Assembly: GCA_003516285.1 (NCBI GenBank)
Contig: DPCK01000039.1
Location: forward strand, 83,841 to 101,767
Origin: Lutibacter sp.
GTDB taxonomy: Bacteria > Bacteroidota > Bacteroidia > Flavobacteriales > Flavobacteriaceae
Reading direction: 5' to 3'
Length of the DNA stretch: 17,927 nt
In this document: piece by piece, positions 7,367 to 15,457 of the stretch
Layout of the letters: each line of letters begins with the position of its first letter
Position numbering within the stretch: position 1 is the first letter of the stretch
Position numbers and translations under genes: made by a program
Notes under the pieces: generated by a model
The model's input: only the letters and a program-made list of their open reading frames with translations
Told to the model about the DNA's origin: nothing
Databases searched by the model: none

Positions 7367-7484
7367 TGAATTAAGTGCATACCTTTATCATAAAATAGCA
7401 TAAAAAAACATAACGGAAATAAGGTACAACTGACAAAAAGGGCGCTAATTACATACGATCAATAAAGAGAAATAATAGCTTCAG

Positions 7485-10400
7485 ATGAAACAATATTACA
7501 AAAAACAATTCCTTTTAACAGTTTCCTTGTGTCTGCTTTTTTTTGCTGTTTCAGCACAGAATTCCGATGAATTATGGACTAAAAGTAATGGTTTTGAAAA
7601 AAGCACCGCTAAAAAATTAGCCAGAAAATCCATTCCGAATAAATTTGAAAGCTATCAATTAAATATAAGCCAACTTAAAAGCAGGCTAAGCAATGCGCCT
7701 AAAAGGAAAGGCAGCTTGGATAAATCGAGCACCATCATTAGTTTTCCGAATGAGAAAGGGAAATTAGAAAAATACCAAGTTTTTGAAGCTTCTATTTTGG
7801 AAGAAAGCCTTCAAAAACAATTCCCGAATATCAGGTCTTATGTGGGAAAAGGGATTGACAATCCGGGTTCCATAATAAGATTTAGCGTAACGCCAATGGG
7901 CTTGCATTCGATGGTTTTGGGAAATGCCGAAGGAAGTGTTTATATTGATCCTTATGCTGAAAATAGTGATTCATACATTGTTTATTCAAGTAAAAATTTA
8001 CCATCCATTGAGCCTTTTGAGTGCAAATTTGATGAGGTAAACACTGTCCAAAAAACAACAGCAACAGCCACTGCGGCAAAAGCTGAAAACGCCAACGACG
8101 GAAAACTGAGGACTTTTAGGCTGGCGGTTGCCACAACAGGAGAATATTCAAAGTTTCATTTAGACAGGCAAAATATAAGTCCTACAGCCACTGATGCAGT
8201 TAAAAAAGCAGCAGTTTTATCGGCAATAGTAAACACAATGACCAGGGTGAATGGGATTTTTGAAAGAGATGTTGCGCTTACAATGCAACTGGTTCCTAAT
8301 AATACGGCGATTATATTTTTGGATGCCGCTGCAGATGGATTTACAAATAACGATTCCAATAAATTAATAGATGAAAGCCAGACGGTTATTGATGCAAATA
8401 TTGGAACGCTCAATTATGACATAGGGCATACATTTAGCACTGGAGGCGGTGGTTTGGCCCAACTAAATTCCCCTTGCGGCTCTACTCAAAAGGCCAGAGG
8501 AATCACAGGATCAAGCAGTCCGATTGGAGATGCTTACGACATTGATTATGTTTCGCACGAAATGGGGCATCAATATGGTGCGCACCATACTTTTAATGGT
8601 GATGCTGGAAATTGTTCAGGTGACAACAGAAATGCCGGAACTGCAGTAGAGCCTGGAAGTGGTTCAACCATTATGTCTTATTCAGGACTTTGTGCACCGC
8701 AAAATATACAACCTGATGCCGATGCCTATTTTCATTTGGTGAGCATTCGGGAAATGTGGAAGAATATATCAACAGGATTTAGTACTTGCGCTGCCATTTC
8801 CAACACGGGAAACAGTGCGCCAATTATAACTGACCTATTAAATTACACCATACCAAAATCAACACCATTTGTTTTAACTGCCAACGCATCGGACAGCAAC
8901 GGTGACAATTTAATGTACACTTGGGAACAGCTGGATACTGAAATCACCACCTATCCATTGGTTTCAACGGCTACTGGCGGACCGGCTTTCAGGTCAATTT
9001 TACCAAATGTTAACCCAAAACGTTATTTTCCGAATCAGGCAACTATTATCAGCGGAATTTTGTCAAATACCTGGGAAGTATTGCCTTCTGTTGGAAGAAC
9101 AATGAAATTTGGGGTCAACGTTAGAGACAATCGTGCCGGCGGCGGACAAACAGCCAGCAAGGAAATGACCGTTACTGTTTCCGGAGGTTCTGGCCCTTTT
9201 AAAGTGACTTCTCAACCTGCAGCTGTCACTTGGGCAGCAGGAACTTCCCAAACAATCACTTGGGATGTTGCCAACAGTAATTTAGCGCCGGTAAGTTGTG
9301 CTTTTGTAAATATTCGTTTGTCTTTAGACGGGGGTTTGACTTTTCCTATTCCGCTAGTTTTAAACACGCCAAATGATGGCTCGCAAGATATTATTGTGCC
9401 AAATAACACAACAGCAACAGCGCGCATTAAAGTTGAAAGTGAAGGCAATATTTTTTATTCAATAAATGCCAAAAACATTACCATTCAAACTTCTGAATTT
9501 ATAATGAATTTTGCAGCATTTTCAAAAAATGTTTGTGTTCCAAACAATGCGTTTTATACATTTACCTACAATACTTTTTTAAATTTTAATGAAGTTACCA
9601 CTTTTTCTGCCACAGGAAATCCTGCCGGTACCGTCGTTACTTTTAATCCTGCCACGGCAACAAGCAACAACACCAGTGTTCAAGTGACCATTAGCGGAAT
9701 TTCCGTTGTTGGGAATTATGATATATCCATTAAGGGAACATCAGCTTCCGTAACAAAAACGACAAACATAAATTTAGGAGTTTACAGTGCAACTGTCGAT
9801 GTACCAACGTTGGTTTCCCCCAATAACAATGAGATAGATGTATTAAAACCATTTAATTTGAATTGGAACGATGAATTAAATGCCACAAGTTATGATGTTC
9901 AAATAGCTGAAAATTCCAATTTTGACAATATATTAGAATCTGCCAATGTAGTTCTAAGCGCTTATACACCTCAAAATTTACAGCCCGAGACGGCTTACTT
10001 TTGGAGAGTGAAATCTAAAAATGATTGTGGCGAGAGCGCTTATTCAACCATATTTAAATTTACAACCGAAAATGATATATGTGATACCAGCAACGCTTTG
10101 GATGTTCCTCTCAATATTCCCGACAACAATGCAACAGGCGCTTCTTCAATCATTACAATTTCAGCCAACAAAATTATAAGAGACATAAATGTTACCGTAA
10201 ATATTACACATCCTTGGATTGGGGATTTGGATTTGACCTTAATAAGCCCTAGCGGTAAATCGGTGCTTTTAGTTGCTAGCCGACAAGACGAAGGAGATAA
10301 TTACGTAAATACAGTTTTTGACGATAGCGCATCGAATTCAATTGGTACGGGATCAGCTCCATATACCGGAACTTTCATTCCGGAAGGAAATTTGTCAAAT

Positions 10401-11312
10401 TTTTATGATGAAGAATCTTTTGGAAACTGGATTTTAAATGCGATAGATAGGGGAGCTGATGATATTGGAAAAATAAATAGTTGGAGCCTTGAAATTTGCG
10501 GAGTTCCTAAAATTAATCCAAATGACCTTGACAATGATGGCGTTTTTAATGATGTTGATCAATGTCCAAACACCACACCGGGGTCATTGGTTGATGCGGC
10601 TGGCTGTTTTACTTTACCTACAAGCAATTTTACGGTGGAAACAATTAGCGAAACCTGTCCGGGCAAAAACAACGGACAAATTAAAATTACGGCGGTGCGT
10701 GCACTAAATTATACCACCACAATAAATGGAGCAAGTTATAATTTTACAGCGTCAACACCTGTTTCAACCCCAACAAATTTGGCTCCCGGAACTTATAATT
10801 TCTGTATTGGCGTAATTGAAGAAACCTATCAGCAATGTTATACTGTCCAGGTGGCTGTAGGGACAATAGTTTCTGGAAAATCGAGCGTTACTTCGGGCAA
10901 AGCTTCCGTTGAAATTGAAAAAGGAACTGCGCCATATACGGTTTTTGTAAACGGACAGGAACAATTTGAAACCAGTGCCCCAATATTTTCTGTTGATGTA
11001 AAAAGCGGCGATGTTTTGGAAGTAAAAACGGCTGTTTCCTGCGAAGGAATCTATTCAAAAACCATTGATGCTTTTGATGCTGTTTTTGCTTATCCAAATC
11101 CAACCAAAGACATTTTTTATATTACGGTTCCAACAACAGAAACAGAAGTTATTGTTGCATTGTACAATATGAATTCGCAATTGATTTCAATAAAAAAATA
11201 TCCGGTGATTTACGGAAAATTGCAGTTAAGTTTAGCCAACAAACCCACAGGATTGTATTTTGTAAAAGTGCTTTTGGATCAGCCAGTGTCCCTAAAAATT
11301 ATCAAACAATAA
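7485..11312 (+). CDS. T9SS-secreted multidomain reprolysin-like metalloprotease
   Basis: This 1275-residue protein begins with a signal peptide (about 1-24, FFAVSAQ). A propeptide-like region follows (about 25-200). The metzincin catalytic domain (about 205-435) has the zinc site HEMGHQYGAHH at 358-368 (H358, E359, H362, H368) and a Met-turn IMSYS with M397. Next come beta domains (about 440-670), a further Ig-like stretch (about 672-765) and a fibronectin III-like module (about 772-861, AYFWRVKS). A proprotein-convertase P-domain (about 866-1006) includes HPWIGDLDLTLISPSG and ends GKINSWSLEICG. A thrombospondin type 3 calcium repeat follows (DLDNDGVFNDVDQCP, 1014-1028). The C-terminus (about 1201-1275, AYPNPTKDIFYI to SLKIIKQ) is a type A T9SS sorting domain, so the protein should be exported by the Por/Spr system and released or anchored at the surface. 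It probably degrades extracellular protein. It is followed, three bases after its stop, by a lipoprotein gene. Confidence 0.92.
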   Translation: MKQYYKKQFLLTVSLCLLFFAVSAQNSDELWTKSNGFEKSTAKKLARKSIPNKFESYQLNISQLKSRLSNAPKRKGSLDKSSTIISFPNEKGKLEKYQVFEASILEESLQKQFPNIRSYVGKGIDNPGSIIRFSVTPMGLHSMVLGNAEGSVYIDPYAENSDSYIVYSSKNLPSIEPFECKFDEVNTVQKTTATATAAKAENANDGKLRTFRLAVATTGEYSKFHLDRQNISPTATDAVKKAAVLSAIVNTMTRVNGIFERDVALTMQLVPNNTAIIFLDAAADGFTNNDSNKLIDESQTVIDANIGTLNYDIGHTFSTGGGGLAQLNSPCGSTQKARGITGSSSPIGDAYDIDYVSHEMGHQYGAHHTFNGDAGNCSGDNRNAGTAVEPGSGSTIMSYSGLCAPQNIQPDADAYFHLVSIREMWKNISTGFSTCAAISNTGNSAPIITDLLNYTIPKSTPFVLTANASDSNGDNLMYTWEQLDTEITTYPLVSTATGGPAFRSILPNVNPKRYFPNQATIISGILSNTWEVLPSVGRTMKFGVNVRDNRAGGGQTASKEMTVTVSGGSGPFKVTSQPAAVTWAAGTSQTITWDVANSNLAPVSCAFVNIRLSLDGGLTFPIPLVLNTPNDGSQDIIVPNNTTATARIKVESEGNIFYSINAKNITIQTSEFIMNFAAFSKNVCVPNNAFYTFTYNTFLNFNEVTTFSATGNPAGTVVTFNPATATSNNTSVQVTISGISVVGNYDISIKGTSASVTKTTNINLGVYSATVDVPTLVSPNNNEIDVLKPFNLNWNDELNATSYDVQIAENSNFDNILESANVVLSAYTPQNLQPETAYFWRVKSKNDCGESAYSTIFKFTTENDICDTSNALDVPLNIPDNNATGASSIITISANKIIRDINVTVNITHPWIGDLDLTLISPSGKSVLLVASRQDEGDNYVNTVFDDSASNSIGTGSAPYTGTFIPEGNLSNFYDEESFGNWILNAIDRGADDIGKINSWSLEICGVPKINPNDLDNDGVFNDVDQCPNTTPGSLVDAAGCFTLPTSNFTVETISETCPGKNNGQIKITAVRALNYTTTINGASYNFTASTPVSTPTNLAPGTYNFCIGVIEETYQQCYTVQVAVGTIVSGKSSVTSGKASVEIEKGTAPYTVFVNGQEQFETSAPIFSVDVKSGDVLEVKTAVSCEGIYSKTIDAFDAVFAYPNPTKDIFYITVPTTETEVIVALYNMNSQLISIKKYPVIYGKLQLSLANKPTGLYFVKVLLDQPVSLKIIKQ

Positions 11313-11315
11313 ACA

Positions 11316-12008
11316 ATGAGGAATCTTTTATATATCACAATATTGAGTTTTGGTTTAACTTCTTGCGGCGGTGGTGGAGATGATACTCCGCCAACACCTG
11401 TAAACACAGTGCCAACTGTACCAACATTGGCTTCTCCAACCAATAATTTATTGTGCATAGACAATGTGGTGAATTTTATCTGGAACGCTTCAACGGATTC
11501 TGAAGGCGGCACCATTACTTATGAAATACAAGTGGCCAAAAATAATTTATTTTCCCCGGTTTTGCATTCGCAAACCTCCACCACCACAAGCAAATCAATT
11601 ACTTTGGAAAAAGGAATTGCCTATTATTGGCGAGTGAAAGCAACGGATAACAAAAATGCGTCAAGCAATTATTCCGCAACATTTAGTTTATATACCGAAG
11701 GTGTTGGTGTTACAAACCATTTGCCATTTTCACCGGTTTTGGTGAGTCCGGCTTTAAATTCGGTTCAAACCACAACCACCATAAACTTACAATGGACAGC
11801 GAGCGATGTTGACACAGGTGATATTTTAACATACGATGTGTATTTTGGCACTGTAAATCCGCCAACAGCCCTTGTTTCGCAAAATCAAAGCGCTTCGTCC
11901 TTAAACAGAAACGTTTCCGCTTCCACAAAATATTACTGGAAAGTGGTGGTGAAAGATGGCAAAGGCGGACAAACAATTGGCCAGGTTTGGAGTTTTACGA
12001 CGGATTAG
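11316..12008 (+). CDS. Fibronectin III-like surface lipoprotein
   Basis: This is a 230-residue lipoprotein. The signal MRNLLYITILSFGLTSC puts the lipidated cysteine at C17, followed by GGGGDD and a proline/threonine linker. Glycine and acidic residues right after the cysteine resemble the export signals of Bacteroidota surface lipoproteins. Two fibronectin III-like modules follow: about 33-127 (PTLASPTNN to AYYWRVKATDN) and about 135-230 (SPVLVSPALNSVQTTTTINL to KYYWKVVVKDGKGGQ and WSFTTD). The first closely resembles the fibronectin III module of the upstream protease. ATG 11316 lies three bases past the protease stop, so translational coupling is likely. No catalytic residues are visible; an adhesive, substrate-binding or protease-partner role is inference from the pairing. 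Confidence 0.85.
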   Translation: MRNLLYITILSFGLTSCGGGGDDTPPTPVNTVPTVPTLASPTNNLLCIDNVVNFIWNASTDSEGGTITYEIQVAKNNLFSPVLHSQTSTTTSKSITLEKGIAYYWRVKATDNKNASSNYSATFSLYTEGVGVTNHLPFSPVLVSPALNSVQTTTTINLQWTASDVDTGDILTYDVYFGTVNPPTALVSQNQSASSLNRNVSASTKYYWKVVVKDGKGGQTIGQVWSFTTD

Positions 12009-12223
12009 TTGAATTTTGAATATTAGGTTTTTTACTTGAAATTACATCATAACAAATTTCGAAATGACTCTCTTTATATTGTTGTTGTGAAGTATAAATA
12101 AAGGCCAAGTTTACTCGCCTCTCATTGTTTAATCTGTTGTTTATGGTTATAAGATTTCCAATTTGGATTTGAATGGCAATCGGATTTCTTTTTATGAATG
12201 GTTCTTGCACCAATAATTTAAAC
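12009..12223. other. Intergenic stretch with possible gene relic on the minus strand
   Basis: Between the lipoprotein stop and the terminator, the minus strand keeps one frame open from 12234 to 11995. Its translation has an ordinary protein-like composition (PFIKRNPIAIQIQIGNLI, YTSQQQYKESHFEICYDVI). There is no credible start or ribosome binding site; the only ATG lies inside the terminator stem. I treat it as a possible decayed gene end or a chance frame, not a gene. Nothing else is recognised here. Confidence 0.3.
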
Positions 12224-12255
12224 AAAAAAACCACCCGATTTGGGTGGTTTTTTTT
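12224..12255. terminator. Bidirectional intrinsic terminator
   Basis: A perfect stem CCACCC (12231-12236) / GGGTGG (12242-12247) with loop GATTT is flanked by seven A on one side and eight T on the other, so it can terminate transcription from both directions. It lies 23 bases beyond the TonB receptor stop on the minus strand, and about 215 bases beyond the lipoprotein stop on the plus strand, so it serves mainly the receptor gene. Confidence 0.9.
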
Positions 12256-12277
12256 CTTTCAATTTATATTTAAATTC

Positions 12278-15010
12278 TTAAAAATTAAATCTTATTCCTG
12301 CATTAAAGGTTCTACCCCAACCAAAGTAAACTCTGTTGGCAGTGTCAATACCTTTCCAAGTTTTATCACCTGGATCCGCAAAAGTATTGGTATCAGATTC
12401 TGAAATATATAATTCATCCAATACGTTATCAATATTTGCACTAAAATTTAAGGATTTATTTTCACCCAAGTCCCAATTATATGCTATTCTGAAATCAAAT
12501 AGATCATAAGTAGGTAACTCAAGAGAACCTTTATTATCTTCATTACGAAAATCGGTAACATTTATACTAGCATATAAATTGCTTGCCGATCTCCAGTATA
12601 AACCGGCATTAAAACCTTTTAAGAATGAATAGTTAGCGCCTAGAGCATACGTAATTTGAGCAGCATCACCAACTTTTACACCATCTAAATACAATGTTGA
12701 ACTTCCTTGGTACTCTTGACTTTCATTATAAAGGTCAGCATTTGAATTCCCATTATATTCCCAATTACCAATAGAAGTCATACCTGTAAACTTTAAATTT
12801 TCTGAAGGTTTGTAAACGAAATCTAACTCAAATCCTGTGTGAACCTGCTCAATTCCCGTATAGTTTGCTGAACCTCTAAATCCACTGTCTAAAGTTACAC
12901 TTCTAGATTCGAATCTATCAGCCCATGAAGTTCTGTATAAATTTGCATTTGCATTGAATTTTGTACTTCTAAACCCATATCCTAATTCTAATCCAATAAT
13001 TTTTTCATTTGTTAAATCTGGATTTAAATTATTCCCAAAGTTGATATAAACTGCATCAAATTTAGGTTGTTTAGAATAATAGCCAGTATTAAAAAACACA
13101 TTGTGTTGATCATTAATGTTGTAGTTTAAACCTCCTTTAATATTACCGCCAGCAATATTTTCGTTACCAGATTTTTGATTTTCAGGAAGTTCGTTAAAAT
13201 ATTCAACGCGCTCAAATCCTTGATTTGAATACGAACCTTGTATAAACGCTGAAAGCGATTCTCTAGAATACTCTATTTGACCAAAAATACCAATCCAGTT
13301 TACTAAACCGTCATTATAATAATCAATTTTTTCTTGACTATCAATGGCATCCCAAGGATTCCAGCTAGGTTTAGCTTCAACAAATTGATTTTGAAGTATT
13401 ACGTTTGGTCTATCATTAATATTATCATAATCTATATAACCATCAGCTCCTAAAACATCATTAACAACACGGTAATGGATTCCTTTATAAGTTCTTAAGT
13501 CGGCACCTACGTCAAAACTCCAGTTATCATTAATTTCGTGGTTGAAGTTGATAACACTTCCATACCAGTTATGTGAATTCATAGAAGCTCTTCTAGAAAT
13601 ACCATTATCAGAACCATTTCCACCTCCACCTGGAGCCGGATGACCACTGTTTCCAGTATTATAGAAGGCGCCATCAAAGGCTGTTCTGTTTACACCGAAG
13701 GCAGGAACACTTTGACCTGAATTCCATTTAACAATATCATCAAAAGGAAGTAATCCATCGCTTGTTTTCGGTAAAGCAAAACTTCTTTTATTATTTATTT
13801 CACCCATCTCTCCAGTACCACCACCACGTCCCCAAGAACCATAAAGCACTGTTGATAATCTTGAAGCGTCAGAAATCACCCATTCCCAGTTTAATGACAT
13901 TACAGGTTTGTGATAAAAGTTTCTGGCAATACTATATTCCTCACCATCTAAGTAACCCCAATCACTGTTGTATTTTCTGTTTGGAGTTGTTGCAGAAGGA
14001 TCAGGACCGTCTTCTTGATATTTTTGATGATCAGCAATAGAAGGAGCAAAGCCTTTTTGATGATGCCATTGCGGCGCTCCTGTAAAAATAAATTGTAAAT
14101 CGTGTTTGTCATTTATTTTGTATCCTAATCCAATAAAATAATTTGAACCTTGGAATTTAGTGCCATCTATATATCCATCACCTGATGTAGTACTCAATAA
14201 TACGCTAGTAGATAGCCCTGATTCTAGTAAACCTGTGTTATATGATCCTAAAAATTTCATATAACCATCATTTCCAAATGTCGATGCTAAAGTACCTCCT
14301 TCTCGTGCTGAAGAAGTTTTTGTAATTACGTTTATAGTTCCACCAACAGAAGAGATTGCTAATTTTGATGAACCTAAACCACGTTGTACCTGCATAGTTG
14401 TTGTAACGTCTGATAAACCGGCCCAGTTAGACCAATAAACCCAACCGTTCTCCATATCATTTACTGGTTGCCCATTAATCATAACAGCAGTATTAGCTTG
14501 ATCAAAACCACGGATATTGATACGTGAATCACCAAAACCACCCCCTTGTTTTGTAGTATAAACCGAAGGCGTAGTAGCTAAAATTTCAGGAAATTCTTTC
14601 GTGCCTAAAGTTGCGATAATATCAGCAGCTTTAATTGTAGAAACTGCAACAGGCGTTTCTCTATCCCTAGCAATGTCGATTGTTCCTGTAATTACAACTT
14701 CTTCCAATGATTCAGCAGAAGGTTTTAATGTAATTGTGCCTAAATTGGCATTTCCGTTAAATGATACTGAAGTAGTTAAATAACCAACAAATGAAACTTG
14801 CAAAGTACCACTAGCAACCGTAGTCTCTAAGGTGAAATTTCCGTTAAAATCTGAAGATGCTCCAGTTTTTGTTCCTTTAACAATTAAAGAAGCGCCAGGT
14901 AATGGTTGGTTTGTTTCATCAACAACCTTACCCGTAAGTTTGGTTTGAGCGAAAATAGCAGTCGAACTAATTAATAGTGCCGCAATTAACAAATTTTTAA
15001 ATTTTCTCAT
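12278..15010 (-). CDS. TonB-dependent outer-membrane receptor
   Basis: This is a 910-residue receptor. The signal peptide (MRKFKNLLIAALLISSTAIFA) is followed by a CarboxypepD_reg-like domain (about 24-97, LTGKVVDETNQPLPGASLIV with GxFT). A TonB-box-like EEVVITG sits at 103-109. The plug domain (about 115-235) has INIRGFDQANTAVMINGQPV and SSVGGTINVITKT. The beta barrel runs to the terminal phenylalanine (FNAGIRFNF). It should use TonB-ExbBD energy to import a ligand across the outer membrane. The substrate is not evident: no SusD-like gene is adjacent and the protein is shorter than typical SusC, so a siderophore, other metal complex or small oligomer receptor is possible. One extracellular loop is very glycine-rich (GHPAPGGGGNGSDNG). 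Codons look more uniform and A/T-ending than in the neighbouring genes, as in highly expressed genes. A TACATTTG promoter and TTAACA repeats lie upstream. Confidence 0.93.
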   Translation of the reverse strand: MRKFKNLLIAALLISSTAIFAQTKLTGKVVDETNQPLPGASLIVKGTKTGASSDFNGNFTLETTVASGTLQVSFVGYLTTSVSFNGNANLGTITLKPSAESLEEVVITGTIDIARDRETPVAVSTIKAADIIATLGTKEFPEILATTPSVYTTKQGGGFGDSRINIRGFDQANTAVMINGQPVNDMENGWVYWSNWAGLSDVTTTMQVQRGLGSSKLAISSVGGTINVITKTSSAREGGTLASTFGNDGYMKFLGSYNTGLLESGLSTSVLLSTTSGDGYIDGTKFQGSNYFIGLGYKINDKHDLQFIFTGAPQWHHQKGFAPSIADHQKYQEDGPDPSATTPNRKYNSDWGYLDGEEYSIARNFYHKPVMSLNWEWVISDASRLSTVLYGSWGRGGGTGEMGEINNKRSFALPKTSDGLLPFDDIVKWNSGQSVPAFGVNRTAFDGAFYNTGNSGHPAPGGGGNGSDNGISRRASMNSHNWYGSVINFNHEINDNWSFDVGADLRTYKGIHYRVVNDVLGADGYIDYDNINDRPNVILQNQFVEAKPSWNPWDAIDSQEKIDYYNDGLVNWIGIFGQIEYSRESLSAFIQGSYSNQGFERVEYFNELPENQKSGNENIAGGNIKGGLNYNINDQHNVFFNTGYYSKQPKFDAVYINFGNNLNPDLTNEKIIGLELGYGFRSTKFNANANLYRTSWADRFESRSVTLDSGFRGSANYTGIEQVHTGFELDFVYKPSENLKFTGMTSIGNWEYNGNSNADLYNESQEYQGSSTLYLDGVKVGDAAQITYALGANYSFLKGFNAGLYWRSASNLYASINVTDFRNEDNKGSLELPTYDLFDFRIAYNWDLGENKSLNFSANIDNVLDELYISESDTNTFADPGDKTWKGIDTANRVYFGWGRTFNAGIRFNF

Positions 15011-15061
15011 TGTTTAATTTTAATTTGAGTTAAATGTTTGTGCAAAATTGGTCATTTTTAC

Positions 15062-15069
15062 CAAATGTA
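15062..15069 (-). promoter_or_regulatory. -7 box for the TonB receptor gene
   Basis: Read on the minus strand this is TACATTTG, matching TAnnTTTG. Transcription would start near 15055, giving a leader of about 45 bases. A clear TTG at the standard -33 spacing is missing, which fits a promoter that needs an activator, although this is inference. Confidence 0.55.
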
Positions 15070-15080
15070 TCTTTAAGGAA

Positions 15081-15098
15081 TTGTTAAGTTTTTAACAA
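15081..15098. promoter_or_regulatory. Candidate operator TTGTTAA-N4-TTAACAA
   Basis: This is a perfect 7-bp inverted repeat with a 4-base spacer. It sits just upstream of the receptor -7 box, where the -33 region would be. The symmetry and position suit a dimeric transcription factor. Related TTAACA motifs recur at 15162-15186. Confidence 0.4.
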
Positions 15099-15161
15099 AA
15101 CTTTAAGACAAATAAATGTAGTAAAAAACACCTTTAAAACTGGTTTTCATTAAATTATATA

Positions 15162-15186
15162 TTAACAGTTTATTAACAGATGTTAA
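15162..15186. repeat. Phased TTAACAG direct repeats plus inverted TGTTAA
   Basis: TTAACAG occurs at 15162-15168 and again at 15173-15179, 11 bases apart, or about one helical turn, followed by the inverted TGTTAA at 15181-15186. These lie about 100 bases upstream of the predicted receptor promoter. Together with the 15081-15098 inverted repeat they form a motif cluster. Confidence 0.4.
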
Positions 15187-15380
15187 ATTTGTGAATAAGT
15201 TGCTTAAACAATTATGAGAATAATGAGACAAAAAGGGGCTTATAGCGCTTATAGATTGAAGGACATTTAGTTAGAAGAAAATAAAAAAACGGATTTTTAC
15301 AAAAAAAACAGCGTCATTTTAAATAAAAAATTAGCTGTTTGTTTAATGAAAGTTCAAAAGTAAAAATATTAGGTATCAGA

Positions 15381-15404
15381 TAAAAAAATGAAGACTTATC
15401 ATTT
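15381..15404 (-). terminator. Weak possible terminator of pgi
   Basis: On the minus strand AAATGA, a 7-base loop and TCATTT are followed by a run of T. The stem is only six AT-rich pairs, and it lies about 55 bases past the pgi stop. It is the best candidate in this gap, but not a strong one. Confidence 0.25.
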
Positions 15405-15457
15405 GAGGTTTTTTTAAGTTGTTCAAAATTTTAATCATAGACTATTATGGGCAATCA

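Larger units (their letters stand above)
15011..15457. other. 447-bp intergenic region upstream of the TonB receptor gene
   Basis: This region separates the pgi stop from the receptor start, both on the minus strand. It is very AT-rich and holds the receptor promoter, the TTAACA motif cluster, a weak possible pgi terminator and, at 15238-15254, a short tandem repeat (GCTTATAGC then GCTTATAG). I found no open frame with a credible start and no recognisable RNA gene. Confidence 0.6.

Noticed and set aside
7259..7484. FMN riboswitch upstream of ribF
   Set aside because: No conserved FMN-element sequence or long structured leader is visible; the inferred ribF leader is only about 25 bases.
9063..9448. 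Minus-strand open frames inside the metalloprotease gene
   Set aside because: They are shadows of the well-supported plus-strand coding sequence, with no start signals or recognisable domains.
15238..15254. Tandem GCTTATAGC / GCTTATAG repeat as a regulatory or CRISPR-like element
   Set aside because: Only two short copies in AT-rich DNA, with no further units or spacers.
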